18,058 nucleotides of DNA from UBA4742 sp002403895 (lineage in GTDB: Bacteria; Actinomycetota; Acidimicrobiia; Acidimicrobiales; Acidimicrobilacustridaceae): NCBI GenBank assembly GCA_036823295.1, contig DAISGD010000063.1, positions 1-18,058 on the forward strand, given 5' to 3'. A program made the translations under genes and the position numbers. Positions 11,536 to 17,731 of this stretch are shown one piece after another. A model generated the notes under the pieces. The model ran no database searches. It saw only the letters and a list, made by a program, of their open reading frames with translations, and was not told where the DNA came from. How positions within the stretch are numbered: position 1 is the stretch's first letter; every line of letters starts with the position of its first letter.

Positions 11536-12300
11536 TCAGGGCGCGAGCAGCGCTTCTTCCAGCGCGGCCAGCTCGCCCCCGACCAACCTCCCGGCTCCGG
11601 CGAGATAGCCCTCCACTGAGCCGTACCGGTCCCGCAGGTCGGCCAGCACCTCGGGTCGGGTCGGGAAGAAGGGCAAATCGGCGTCGGCCACCCCCACGGC
11701 ACTGAGCAGGAGAGCGGCCACGACCACCGCTCGATCCTGGCCAATGCCGGCGTGGAACAACAGGGCGTGGTTGTCGGGGTCGGCGGCGAGCGCCACGACC
11801 TCCGCGATCTGGCCGGCCTCGCCCTCTCCCAGACCGGGCAGCTCCCAACCCACGCCCGGATCGAGCCAGGCCGGCCGACCGGCCGACTCATCACCATCAC
11901 GCAGATCGCACACGGTTCGGATCCCGAGGCCGCGCATCGCGTCCCGGCCCGCTGGGTCCAGGTCGTCGATGGGGTCGCCGGCGAACAACCGGCCCCAACG
12001 GACCACGCGGCCGTCGCCGCGGCGGTGGCCTCCGAGGTCCACCACCTTTCCCGTCCGACTCAGGCGGATCAGGCGCTCGCCGGCCACCACCCAGCTCCCG
12101 TCGAGGTCGAGCACGTGCACGTAGGCCCGAAATCCGATGGGGAGACCGGCGATGCGGAGCCGACCGGGGGTCTCCACCGCCACGATGACCGTCCCGGCGT
12201 CATCCGGTGAGCCGCTCACGAACACCGTCGGATCCTCGCCGTCCCGCCAGCGCACCCGCAGCTCGTCGCCCACCCATTCGACGTTGAGGTCGGTGATCAC
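11536..12300 (-). CDS. Tyrosine-phosphatase-like protein lacking the catalytic cysteine
   Basis: A 254-residue protein. Residues 1-85 are beta-rich and look like a small fibronectin-III-like domain (ITDLNVEWVGDELRVRW to about VAGERLIRLS). Then comes the start of a PtpB/dual-specificity-type phosphatase fold: VVDLGGHRRGDGRVVRWGRL and LGIRTVCDLRDGDES. The phosphatase signature, normally HCxAGKDRTG, reads HAGIGQDRAV (residues 183-192): Ala 184 replaces the nucleophilic Cys, while Arg 190 and Asp 189 remain. The segment between the P-loop and the RYGSVEGYL tail appears shortened. This predicts a catalytically dead, perhaps phospho-ligand-binding, protein of unknown role. I used the GTG at 12298-12300, because an upstream in-frame GTG (12387) falls inside the hairpin after rplL and would add 29 unlikely residues; the chosen start has no ribosome binding site but a TACCGT box 6 nt upstream. 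It lies between rplL and rpoB. Confidence 0.8.
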   Translation of the reverse strand: MITDLNVEWVGDELRVRWRDGEDPTVFVSGSPDDAGTVIVAVETPGRLRIAGLPIGFRAYVHVLDLDGSWVVAGERLIRLSRTGKVVDLGGHRRGDGRVVRWGRLFAGDPIDDLDPAGRDAMRGLGIRTVCDLRDGDESAGRPAWLDPGVGWELPGLGEGEAGQIAEVVALAADPDNHALLFHAGIGQDRAVVVAALLLSAVGVADADLPFFPTRPEVLADLRDRYGSVEGYLAGAGRLVGGELAALEEALLAP

Positions 12301-12306
12301 CCCGGC

Positions 12307-12312
12307 ACGGTA
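12307..12312 (-). promoter_or_regulatory. Candidate -10 box for a leaderless transcript
   Basis: TACCGT on the minus strand ends 6 nt before the GTG start of the phosphatase-like gene, the spacing expected if transcription begins at the start codon itself. No clear -35 box is seen (ACCGCA at the 17-nt position). This would explain why that gene lacks a ribosome binding site. Confidence 0.3.
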
Positions 12313-12362
12313 GCGACTGTGAGGCGGCGTGCGGTACGTCCTCCACGCGAACGTCGGACGCG

Positions 12363-12395
12363 ACGAGACCGTGCCCTCGACGGGCACGGTCTCGT
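12363..12395 (-). terminator. Strong hairpin after rplL, probable terminator
   Basis: A perfect 14-bp inverted repeat (arms 12363-12376 and 12382-12395) with a 5-nt loop, 31 bp downstream of the rplL stop. As with the hairpin after rpoC, no U-run follows it on the minus strand. Its position fits the end of an rplJL transcript, or partial attenuation of read-through into the phosphatase-like gene and rpoBC. Confidence 0.65.
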
Positions 12396-12426
12396 TGATC
12401 GGTGGTCGCCAGCGCGACCAGCGGAA

Positions 12427-12807
12427 CTACTTGAGCTCGACGGTGGCGCCAGCCTCTTCCAGCTTGGCCTTGGCCTTCTCGGCGTCTTCCTTCGACACCT
12501 TCTCGAGCACCGACTTGGGGGCGCCGTCGACCAGGTCCTTGGCGTCCTTGAGGCCCAGGCTCGTGAGGGCACGAACCTCCTTGATGACCTGGATCTTCTT
12601 GTCACCGGCCGCGGTCAGCACGACGTCGAACTCTTCCTGCTCCTCGGCGGCAGCCTCGCCACCGGCGCCACCGGCGGGGGCAGCAGCTACCGCGACGGGC
12701 GCCGCCGCGGTGACACCGAACTTCTCTTCGAAGTCCTTGAGCAGTTCACTCAGCTCGAGCACGCTCATGCCGGCGATGCTGTCGAGAATCTCTTCCTTGG
12801 TGGCCAT
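12427..12807 (-). CDS. rplL: 50S ribosomal protein L7/L12
   Basis: A 126-residue stalk protein that recruits and activates translational GTPases such as EF-Tu and EF-G; it is the only ribosomal protein present in multiple copies. The amino-terminal dimerisation helix (about 1-32), an Ala/Pro/Gly/Glu-rich hinge (about 33-56) and the globular carboxy-terminal domain with VLTAAGDKKIQVIKEVR, TSLGLKDAKDLVD and the KAKLEEAGATVELK end are all present. The ATG has a GGAGGAAAA ribosome binding site. The rplJ stop lies 2 bp upstream, so the two are tightly coupled. A strong hairpin follows the gene. Confidence 0.98.
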   Translation of the reverse strand: MATKEEILDSIAGMSVLELSELLKDFEEKFGVTAAAPVAVAAAPAGGAGGEAAAEEQEEFDVVLTAAGDKKIQVIKEVRALTSLGLKDAKDLVDGAPKSVLEKVSKEDAEKAKAKLEEAGATVELK

Positions 12808-12809
12808 GA

Positions 12810-13610
12810 TCAGTTTTCCTCCGTGGGGGTGGCCGCGGCGTCAGCCACGGGTTCGTCAGCAGCCTCAGCTGCGGGTTGGGGTTCTGCTTCGGCGGCGGGT
12901 GCTTCCGTCACATCAGCAGCGGGATCAGCGGCCTCGGCGATGGGCGCCGGGGCTTCGTCGGTCGCCGAGGATTCGGCGGATGGGGTGTCATCAGCTGGCT
13001 CGTCGGAGGCCGACGGCTCAGCGGGTGCTTCTTCGGGAGCGGCCGCCGGCTCAGCATCGGCCTCGGCGGGCGCCGATGCCGGTGCACCGGGAGCTCCACC
13101 TTGTTCGATGAGCGCTTGCAGGCCGTAGGCGAAGTTGCGAGGCAGCGCCTGGAGCAGGCCGGCGAATTGCTGCATCGGCGCGGCGATGGCACCAGCCAGG
13201 CGAGCCAGCAGTTCTTCGCGCGGAGCCACATCGGCCAGGGCCTTGGCCTCCTCGGCGGACAGCAGTGCGTCGCCGAGAATGCCGCCCTTCACCACCAGTT
13301 GCTCATTGGCCTTGGCAAAGTCACGCAAGGCCTTGGCCACGGTGACCGGGTCACCTTCGACGAAGGCGATGGCGGTCGGCCCGGTCAACAGGTCGTCGAT
13401 CTCCAGGCCGAGGTCCCGTGCGGCGAGGCGGACGAGGGTGTTCTTGTAGATCTTGTAACTCCCCCCGGCCTCACGCAGCGAGCGCCGCAGCGCGGCCATC
13501 TGGGCCACGTTGAGCCCCCGGTACTCGGTGAGCAGCGCGGCATCAGCAGCCGAGAAGCGCTCTCGCACCTCGTCGACCACCGCGACCTTTTCTGCCCTCG
13601 GGTTCTCCAT
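12810..13610 (-). CDS. rplJ: 50S ribosomal protein L10 with a long acidic tail
   Basis: A 266-residue protein, compared with about 170-180 for typical L10, the stalk base that anchors L7/L12 dimers on 23S rRNA. Residues 1-170 are ordinary L10 (TEYRGLNVAQMAALRRSLRE, YKIYKNTLVRLA, GPTAIAFVEGDPVTVAKALR), including the carboxy-terminal helix that carries L12. Residues 171-266 are an Ala/Pro/Glu/Asp-rich low-complexity tail ending TPTEEN, with no predicted fold. The reading frame of the tail stays open to a stop 2 bp before rplL, so it is not an assembly scar. The ATG at 13608-13610 has a near-perfect AAAGGAGGT ribosome binding site; the open frame continues upstream without conserved sequence. 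Probably autoregulated through the upstream leader. Confidence 0.97.
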   Translation of the reverse strand: MENPRAEKVAVVDEVRERFSAADAALLTEYRGLNVAQMAALRRSLREAGGSYKIYKNTLVRLAARDLGLEIDDLLTGPTAIAFVEGDPVTVAKALRDFAKANEQLVVKGGILGDALLSAEEAKALADVAPREELLARLAGAIAAPMQQFAGLLQALPRNFAYGLQALIEQGGAPGAPASAPAEADAEPAAAPEEAPAEPSASDEPADDTPSAESSATDEAPAPIAEAADPAADVTEAPAAEAEPQPAAEAADEPVADAAATPTEEN

Positions 13611-13928
13611 CGCACCTCCTTTCCAGTCATGTTCGGGTGCCGCTCGTGCGGCACGGTTCTTCTTTGGACCGGAGCCGACGAATCGGCGTCCGGGTATCAC
13701 CCGAGGGTGACGAAACCTGGCCGGGAAACGACACAGGGCGCTCGCGTGCGCGAACGCCCCTGACGTACATCGGAGGTGTCCGCCTCGTCTGGCAGGCTTG
13801 CGCCCATTAGGCCCGGTCAGGGGCACCAGAGGTCTCCGGCGAGCAGAGCTAGGTTGTCGGTCCGGGCCTGGTACTGCATCCGAACCAGAAAGCAAGGCTA
13901 CTCGTGCGCCTGGCCGAGAAAGAAATCG
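13611..13928 (-). promoter_or_regulatory. Structured rplJ leader, probable L10 autoregulatory region
   Basis: This 318-bp gap between rplA and rplJ holds no gene. In many bacteria the L10 leader binds the L10(L12)4 complex and represses rplJL translation. Here the minus-strand RNA can form, in order, a GC-rich 11-bp bulged hairpin (13734-13762) and three small stems (13697-13710, 13674-13687, 13637-13654), the last ending just before the ribosome binding site. A stretch around 13770-13800 reading CTGCCAGACGAGGCGG loosely recalls the conserved L10-leader kink-turn, but I cannot confirm it. A weak promoter (TTGCTT, 16 nt, TACCAG) may lie just after rplA, near 13865-13895. Confidence 0.45.
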
Positions 13929-14648
13929 TCAGGCTCCGCCGGTCTCGTCGTCGAACGCGAACATGCGGCTGGGATCGACCTTGATGCCCGGGCCCATGGT
14001 CGAGGCCAGGGTGATCCGTTTGAAGTAGCGACCTTTGGCCGACGACGGCTTGGCCCGCTCGAGTTCGTCCAGAACGGCCCGAAGGTTGCTGGACAAGGAC
14101 TCGATCGAGAAGCTCACCTTGCCCACGGGCACCGCGACGTTGCCGTAGCGGTCAGTTCGGTACTCGACCTTGCCACCCTTGAAATCGGCGACGGCCTTGC
14201 CCACGTCCATGGTGACCGTCCCCGTCTTGGGGTTCGGCATCAGGCCCCGCGGGCCGAGGACCCGACCCAGCTTGCCCACCTGAGGCATCAGGTCGGGCGT
14301 GGCGATGGCCACGTCGAAATCAAGCATGCCGCCCTCGACCTCGGCGGCCAGGTCGTCGGCCCCGACGAAATCGGCGCCCGCCGCTCGAGCCTCCGCCGCC
14401 GCGTCGCCCTGGGCGAACACCGCGATCCGCACGTCCTTGCCAGTACCGGCCGGGAGAGCGACGGTGCCCCGTACCATCTGGTCGGCCTTGCGGGGGTCGA
14501 TGCCGAGGCGAACCGCGACCTCGACGGTCTCGTCGAACTTGGCCGGGGCCAGGGTCTTGGCCAGCGTCAGGCCCTCCAGGGAGGAGTGCAGCTGCTCACG
14601 ATCGAACCGCCGGATGGCGTCCGTGTACTTCTTGCCGTGCTTCGCCAT
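13929..14648 (-). CDS. rplA: 50S ribosomal protein L1
   Basis: A 239-residue protein of the L1 stalk, which moves deacylated tRNA out of the E site. Conserved parts include MAKHGKKYTDA, the VRGTVALPAGTGKDVRIAVF region, and the signature GKLGRVLGPRGLMPNPKTGT around residues 124-143. Length is normal. The ATG has a GAGGGAG ribosome binding site. It lies 118 bp downstream of rplK; nothing convincing is seen in that gap. In many bacteria L1 represses translation of the rplKA transcript by binding its leader, and a structured candidate lies upstream of rplK. Confidence 0.98.
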   Translation of the reverse strand: MAKHGKKYTDAIRRFDREQLHSSLEGLTLAKTLAPAKFDETVEVAVRLGIDPRKADQMVRGTVALPAGTGKDVRIAVFAQGDAAAEARAAGADFVGADDLAAEVEGGMLDFDVAIATPDLMPQVGKLGRVLGPRGLMPNPKTGTVTMDVGKAVADFKGGKVEYRTDRYGNVAVPVGKVSFSIESLSSNLRAVLDELERAKPSSAKGRYFKRITLASTMGPGIKVDPSRMFAFDDETGGA

Positions 14649-14766
14649 TGAGGCTCCCTCGGGTCAGGCACCTGGATGGGTGCGATGTGACGGTGCCCGG
14701 ACGAGGTCGTTCCGGTGCACCCAGGAACATCAGCGGAACGTCCCGCCGATGGGGTCGAACGGGGGG

Positions 14767-15192
14767 TCAGACGACGCTGATCCCCATGGAACGGGCGGTG
14801 CCCGCCACCTGCAGCTTGGCCGCTTCGACGTCATTGGCATTGAGGTCGGGCATCTTGACCTGGGCAATCTCAGCCACCTGGGTCGACGTGATCGAGCCGA
14901 CGGTCTCGCGCCCGGCGGTGACCGCACCCTTTTCCAGCCCGGCAGCCTGCTTGATGAGCACCGACGTCGGCGGGGTCTTCAGGACGAACGTGAACGAGCG
15001 GTCCTCGTAGACGGTGATCTCGACCGGGACGATCGTCCCCCGCTGTGACTCGGTTTGGGTGTTGTACTCCTTGCAGAAGTCCATGATCGCCACACCGTGT
15101 GGGCCCAGCGCGGTGCCCACCGGAGGAGCCGGCGTCGCCGCCCCAGCCGGAATCTGAATCTTGACTACGGCCGCAACCTTCTTCTTGGCCAT
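14767..15192 (-). CDS. rplK: 50S ribosomal protein L11
   Basis: A 141-residue protein that binds the GTPase-associated centre of 23S rRNA together with the L10 stalk. It shows the conserved amino-terminal IPAGAATPAPPVGTALGPHG proline-rich motif, the linker, and the carboxy-terminal rRNA-binding domain with LKTPPTSVLIKQAAG and ending GTARSMGISVV. Length and ends are typical. The ATG follows GGAGAG/AAGGA purine-rich sequences. It is preceded by a 148-bp gap after nusG that can form two mutually exclusive hairpins. Confidence 0.98.
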   Translation of the reverse strand: MAKKKVAAVVKIQIPAGAATPAPPVGTALGPHGVAIMDFCKEYNTQTESQRGTIVPVEITVYEDRSFTFVLKTPPTSVLIKQAAGLEKGAVTAGRETVGSITSTQVAEIAQVKMPDLNANDVEAAKLQVAGTARSMGISVV

Positions 15193-15239
15193 TTTCCTTA
15201 CTCTCCTCGCGAGTGAGCGCGTTTGGGCGCAGCGGACAA

Positions 15240-15287
15240 TTGTGCCGGGTTTCCGTGGGCCGACACAACTCCGACGAAATCGGTGTG
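15240..15287 (-). promoter_or_regulatory. Overlapping hairpins in the rplK leader
   Basis: On the minus-strand RNA, CACACCGA pairs with TCGG and TGTG around a 5-nt loop and a 3-nt bulge (15264-15287). The same TGTG also belongs to a 9-bp stem (arms 15240-15248 and 15260-15268, one G-U pair). The two structures share bases and exclude each other, an arrangement compatible with regulated translation of rplK-rplA, for example by L1. The bulged stem is only a candidate L1 site; I did not find a clear match to a known L1 target. Confidence 0.35.
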
Positions 15288-15340
15288 GTCTCCGCCCCGG
15301 TGACAGGACCCGCCGACCTCCGGGCCGAAAAGAACGCGAA

Positions 15341-16240
15341 CTAAAGCTTGGCCACTTGGCTGAACTCGAGCTCGACGGGGGTCTCGCGCCCGAAGATGTT
15401 CACGAGAACCTTCACTTTGAGCTGATCCTCGTTGATCTCCACGATCTGGCCCGAGAAGTCGGCGAACGGGCCTTCCTTGACGCGCACCGTTTCGCCCATC
15501 TCGTACTCGAGGCGAGGCTTGCCCCGCTTGGGCGCCTCCTCGCCCTCGGGCTTGACCTGGAGGAACGCCTCGACGTCCTTGCGGGGCAGAGGCGAGGGCT
15601 TGGCCCCCTGGCCCACGAAACCGGTGACCCCGGGGGTGTTGCGGATCACGTACCACGAGTCGTCGTCAAGGTTGCAGCGCACGAGCAGGTAGCCGGGGAA
15701 GACCTTCTTCTGGACGACCACCTTCTTGCCGTTCTTGAACTCGACGACGTCTTCCATGGGGATGACGACCTCGTGGATGCGCTCTTCCATGTTCATGGAC
15801 GAGATGCGGGCTTCGAGGTTCTGCTTGACCTTCTTCTCGTAGCCCGACTGGGTGTGAACCACGAACCAGCGTCCCGGACGGTCATAGGGGCTCTCGAGCG
15901 CGACGGCGGCGGCCTCGTCGAGCAGCGCGTCCTCGTCCAGGATCTCTAGGGCGACCTCGGCCAGTTGCTCGAGGACCTCCTCGGCGATGGCGCCCTCGAC
16001 CGCCACCTCGATCAGTTCGGCCTCGAGGGCATCGACCTCCGGGCCTTGGAGCTCGGCCTCTTCGATCTCCTCCAGCAGTTCCTCGGCGATGGCGCCCTCT
16101 ACGGCGACCTCGGCGAGTTCCTCAACGAGTTCCTCGGCTTCCTCGGCCAGTTCTTGTTCCACGTCTTCGAGCACAGCTTCCTCGGCCTGTTCGGCGGTGT
16201 TGTCGGGGGAGGCGGGACCGTCGGTCACCGACGGGCTCAC
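15341..16240 (-). CDS. nusG: Transcription elongation/termination factor NusG with acidic extension
   Basis: A 299-residue NusG, compared with about 180 for the minimal family. NusG binds the beta' clamp helices to modulate pausing and links RNA polymerase to Rho or the ribosome. Residues about 122-230 form the NGN domain (GRWFVVHTQSGYEKKVKQNL, FPGYLLVRCNLDDDSWYVIR, TPGVTGFVG) and about 245-299 the KOW domain (VRVKEGPFADFSGQIVEIN). Residues 1-120 are very acidic and probably helical, and contain a duplicated EVAVEGAIAEE at 44-54 and 78-88. Some other actinobacterial NusG proteins also carry acidic amino-terminal extensions. The GTG start (16238-16240) overlaps the secE stop as GTGA, indicating translational coupling; no separate ribosome binding site is evident. 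Confidence 0.95.
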   Translation of the reverse strand: MSPSVTDGPASPDNTAEQAEEAVLEDVEQELAEEAEELVEELAEVAVEGAIAEELLEEIEEAELQGPEVDALEAELIEVAVEGAIAEEVLEQLAEVALEILDEDALLDEAAAVALESPYDRPGRWFVVHTQSGYEKKVKQNLEARISSMNMEERIHEVVIPMEDVVEFKNGKKVVVQKKVFPGYLLVRCNLDDDSWYVIRNTPGVTGFVGQGAKPSPLPRKDVEAFLQVKPEGEEAPKRGKPRLEYEMGETVRVKEGPFADFSGQIVEINEDQLKVKVLVNIFGRETPVELEFSQVAKL

Positions 16241-16548
16241 GCGTTGAACAACTTCAGGACGAACTGGCTGAACACCCAGTCGACGCCGAAGATGAAGGTG
16301 GTCATGATCACCAGCGCCACCAGCACGATGACCGAGTAGTTCCTCGTCTCGGTGCGGGTCGGCCACGCCACCTTGCGCAGCTCACTGCGGACCTCGTGCA
16401 TACCTTGGCGACTGAACAGGCGCGTCTCTTTGACCTGGGCCTGGGCCTGGCGAGTGGGCGTGCCGCGCTTCTGACGAATCGGCTCGCCGTCCGCGTCAAC
16501 TTCGCCCTGACGCTGGAGCATGCGCTTCTGTTCTCGGTTCATGGCCAT
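16237..16548 (-). CDS. secE: Preprotein translocase subunit SecE
   Basis: A 103-residue single-span subunit of the SecYEG translocon. The amino-terminal half is hydrophilic and basic; the conserved amphipathic helix region reads EVRSELRKVAWPTRTETRNY (51-71), and one membrane span follows (about 71-97). The size fits actinobacterial single-span SecE. The ATG at 16546-16548 has a GAAGGTG ribosome binding site; a second ATG two codons later is possible. It starts 30 nt after tRNA-Trp, so it is probably transcribed with it, and overlaps nusG by 4 bp. Confidence 0.96.
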   Translation of the reverse strand: MAMNREQKRMLQRQGEVDADGEPIRQKRGTPTRQAQAQVKETRLFSRQGMHEVRSELRKVAWPTRTETRNYSVIVLVALVIMTTFIFGVDWVFSQFVLKLFNA

Positions 16549-16578
16549 GACGGCACCTTCGGTTTGCACGATCTGGAG

Positions 16579-16651
16579 CAGGGCAGGAGGGACTCGAACC
16601 CCCAACCTACGGTTTTGGAGACCGTTGCTCTGCCAGTTGAGCTACTGCCCT
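16579..16651 (-). tRNA. trnW: tRNA-Trp (CCA anticodon)
   Basis: A 73-nt cloverleaf. The acceptor stem is AGGGCAG/CTGCCCT with discriminator G; the D arm is GCTC...GAGC; the anticodon stem is ACGGT/ACCGT with loop CTCCAAA, so the anticodon is CCA; the T arm is GGGGG/CCCTC (one G-U pair) with loop TTCGAGT. The terminal CCA is not encoded. A tRNA-Trp directly before secE-nusG is a common bacterial arrangement. Confidence 0.97.
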
Positions 16652-16674
16652 AGGGGGGAACTGTCCAGAGGGCC

Positions 16675-16680
16675 ACGATA
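16675..16680 (-). promoter_or_regulatory. Candidate -10 box for trnW-secE-nusG
   Basis: TATCGT on the minus strand fits TANNNT, and transcription from it would begin about 17 nt before the mature tRNA 5' end. The -35 region is poor (GTTTCG at 17 nt). Supported mainly by position. Confidence 0.35.
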
Positions 16681-16716
16681 GCAAACCCGGTCCGACACGA
16701 AACATCGAGCCGGGCG

Positions 16717-16737
16717 CCGCCGCTCCTGCGTCGGCGG
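16717..16737 (-). terminator. Possible terminator hairpin after the anti-sigma gene
   Basis: CCGCCG and CGGCGG form a 6-bp stem with a 9-nt loop, 11 bp beyond the anti-sigma stop. There is no immediate U-run, and GC-rich sequence makes such stems common by chance. It would separate the sigma/anti-sigma genes from trnW. Confidence 0.3.
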
Positions 16738-16748
16738 TGGCTGCCCTC

Positions 16749-17111
16749 TCAGCTGGCCAGTGGGAGCCGTCGCCGGCTACGACTGGCCAGCACCAGGGCC
16801 CCGCCGACCCCTGCCGCCGTCGCCGCCGCAATCCCGCCGACGTACGCCACCCGGCGACCGTTCAACCGCGAGCGTAGAGCTCGGCGTTCGCCCGCTTCCT
16901 CGAGTGCGGCCAGTACCTCGGGGAGCAGTCCGGGCGCTGGGTCCAGCACGACGGTGCGCATCGCTCGCAGGGCGCGCAGCACCCGGCGGTACTGCACTAC
17001 CTCCGCCTGGCAACGCAGGCAGTGCTCGACGTGAAGCCGGGCCGGGGCGGCCAGCAGCACCGAGCCTCCGGCCGCGTCGGACAACAGATCGGCGACGTCA
17101 GCGCACTGCAC
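16749..17111 (-). CDS. Putative zinc-finger membrane anti-sigma factor
   Basis: A 120-residue protein with the layout of a ZAS-type anti-sigma factor. The amino-terminal part has Cys 3 and the HxxxCxxC motif at His 27, Cys 31 and Cys 34; one membrane span follows at about 88-109, with a basic tail RSRRR. Such proteins hold an ECF sigma factor inactive, and some release it in response to redox or envelope signals. The GTG start at 17109-17111 has a GAGGTCGAG purine-rich binding site, and the gene overlaps the end of the sigma gene by 14 nt, the standard coupling of sigma and cognate anti-sigma. The extracytoplasmic part is nearly absent, so an extracellular sensing role is doubtful. Confidence 0.8.
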   Translation of the reverse strand: MQCADVADLLSDAAGGSVLLAAPARLHVEHCLRCQAEVVQYRRVLRALRAMRTVVLDPAPGLLPEVLAALEEAGERRALRSRLNGRRVAYVGGIAAATAAGVGGALVLASRSRRRLPLAS

Positions 17112-17724
17112 GGAACTCGACCTCGCTGGTCACTGGTGCCCCGCCCGGTTGGTCGACCGGAGCCACGAAGAGGTCCTCCCGGAGCCGACGGCGGGCCCGG
17201 TGGAGGCGCACCTTGGCGGCTGACACAGAGATCCCCAGCTCGGCGGCGATGGCTTCATGGGGCAGGTCGTACACGTCGCGCAGGACCACGACGGCCCGCA
17301 GGCGCGGCGGCAGCCCGAGGAGAGCAGCCTGGAGCCGGTCCCGGAGGGCCGCCGCTTCGAGGGAGGCGTCCGGGTTGGAAGCCACCCGCAGGTCATCGGT
17401 GGCCGCGTCGTCGTCGATCTCCTCGTGACGGTGACGCGAGCGCTTGCCGAGCTGCGTAGACGCGCAGTTGCTCGTGATCCGGTAGAGCCAGGTCGTGAAT
17501 TGGGCATCCCCACGGAACCGCTTGAGACCTCGGTACGCCCGTAGGTAGGACTCCTGCACCACGTCGCGTGCATCCTCCTCGTCACCGGTGAGCCGATAGG
17601 CCAAGGTGTAGGTCTCGGCATAGGTCAACCGGACGAGTTCATCGAACGCGGCCCGGTCCCCGTTTTTGGCGGACCGGACCAGATCGACCATGTCGTCCGG
17701 TGTCACCGGGTTGGACCCTCGCAT
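17098..17724 (-). CDS. ECF-family RNA polymerase sigma factor
   Basis: A 208-residue group 4 sigma factor. Region 2 spans about residues 25-100 (AAFDELVRLTYAETYTLAYR, DARDVVQESYLRAYRGLKRF, FTTWLYRITSN), and region 4 about 128-187 (LLGLPPRLRAVVVLRDVYDL, then the helix-turn-helix IAAELGISVSAAKVRLHRAR). Regions 1.1 and 3 are absent, as in all ECF factors. The ATG at 17722-17724 is used here; a TAACCT box ends 7 nt before it, suggesting a leaderless message, while a GTG at 17704-17706 with an upstream GAGGG is an alternative. It sits between rpmG and trnW, an odd place for a stress sigma factor, and overlaps its presumed anti-sigma gene. The target genes cannot be inferred. Confidence 0.93.
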   Translation of the reverse strand: MRGSNPVTPDDMVDLVRSAKNGDRAAFDELVRLTYAETYTLAYRLTGDEEDARDVVQESYLRAYRGLKRFRGDAQFTTWLYRITSNCASTQLGKRSRHRHEEIDDDAATDDLRVASNPDASLEAAALRDRLQAALLGLPPRLRAVVVLRDVYDLPHEAIAAELGISVSAAKVRLHRARRRLREDLFVAPVDQPGGAPVTSEVEFRAVR

Positions 17725-17731
17725 ACTCCAG

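Noticed and set aside
12301..12387. Upstream GTG start for the phosphatase-like gene
   Set aside because: It lies inside the 14-bp hairpin after rplL and adds 29 residues without domain character; the GTG at 12300 fits the domain boundary better.
12876..13763. Plus-strand frame opposite rplJ rich in Gly/Arg
   Set aside because: Complement of the Ala/Pro/Glu-rich tail of L10; composition explains the open frame.
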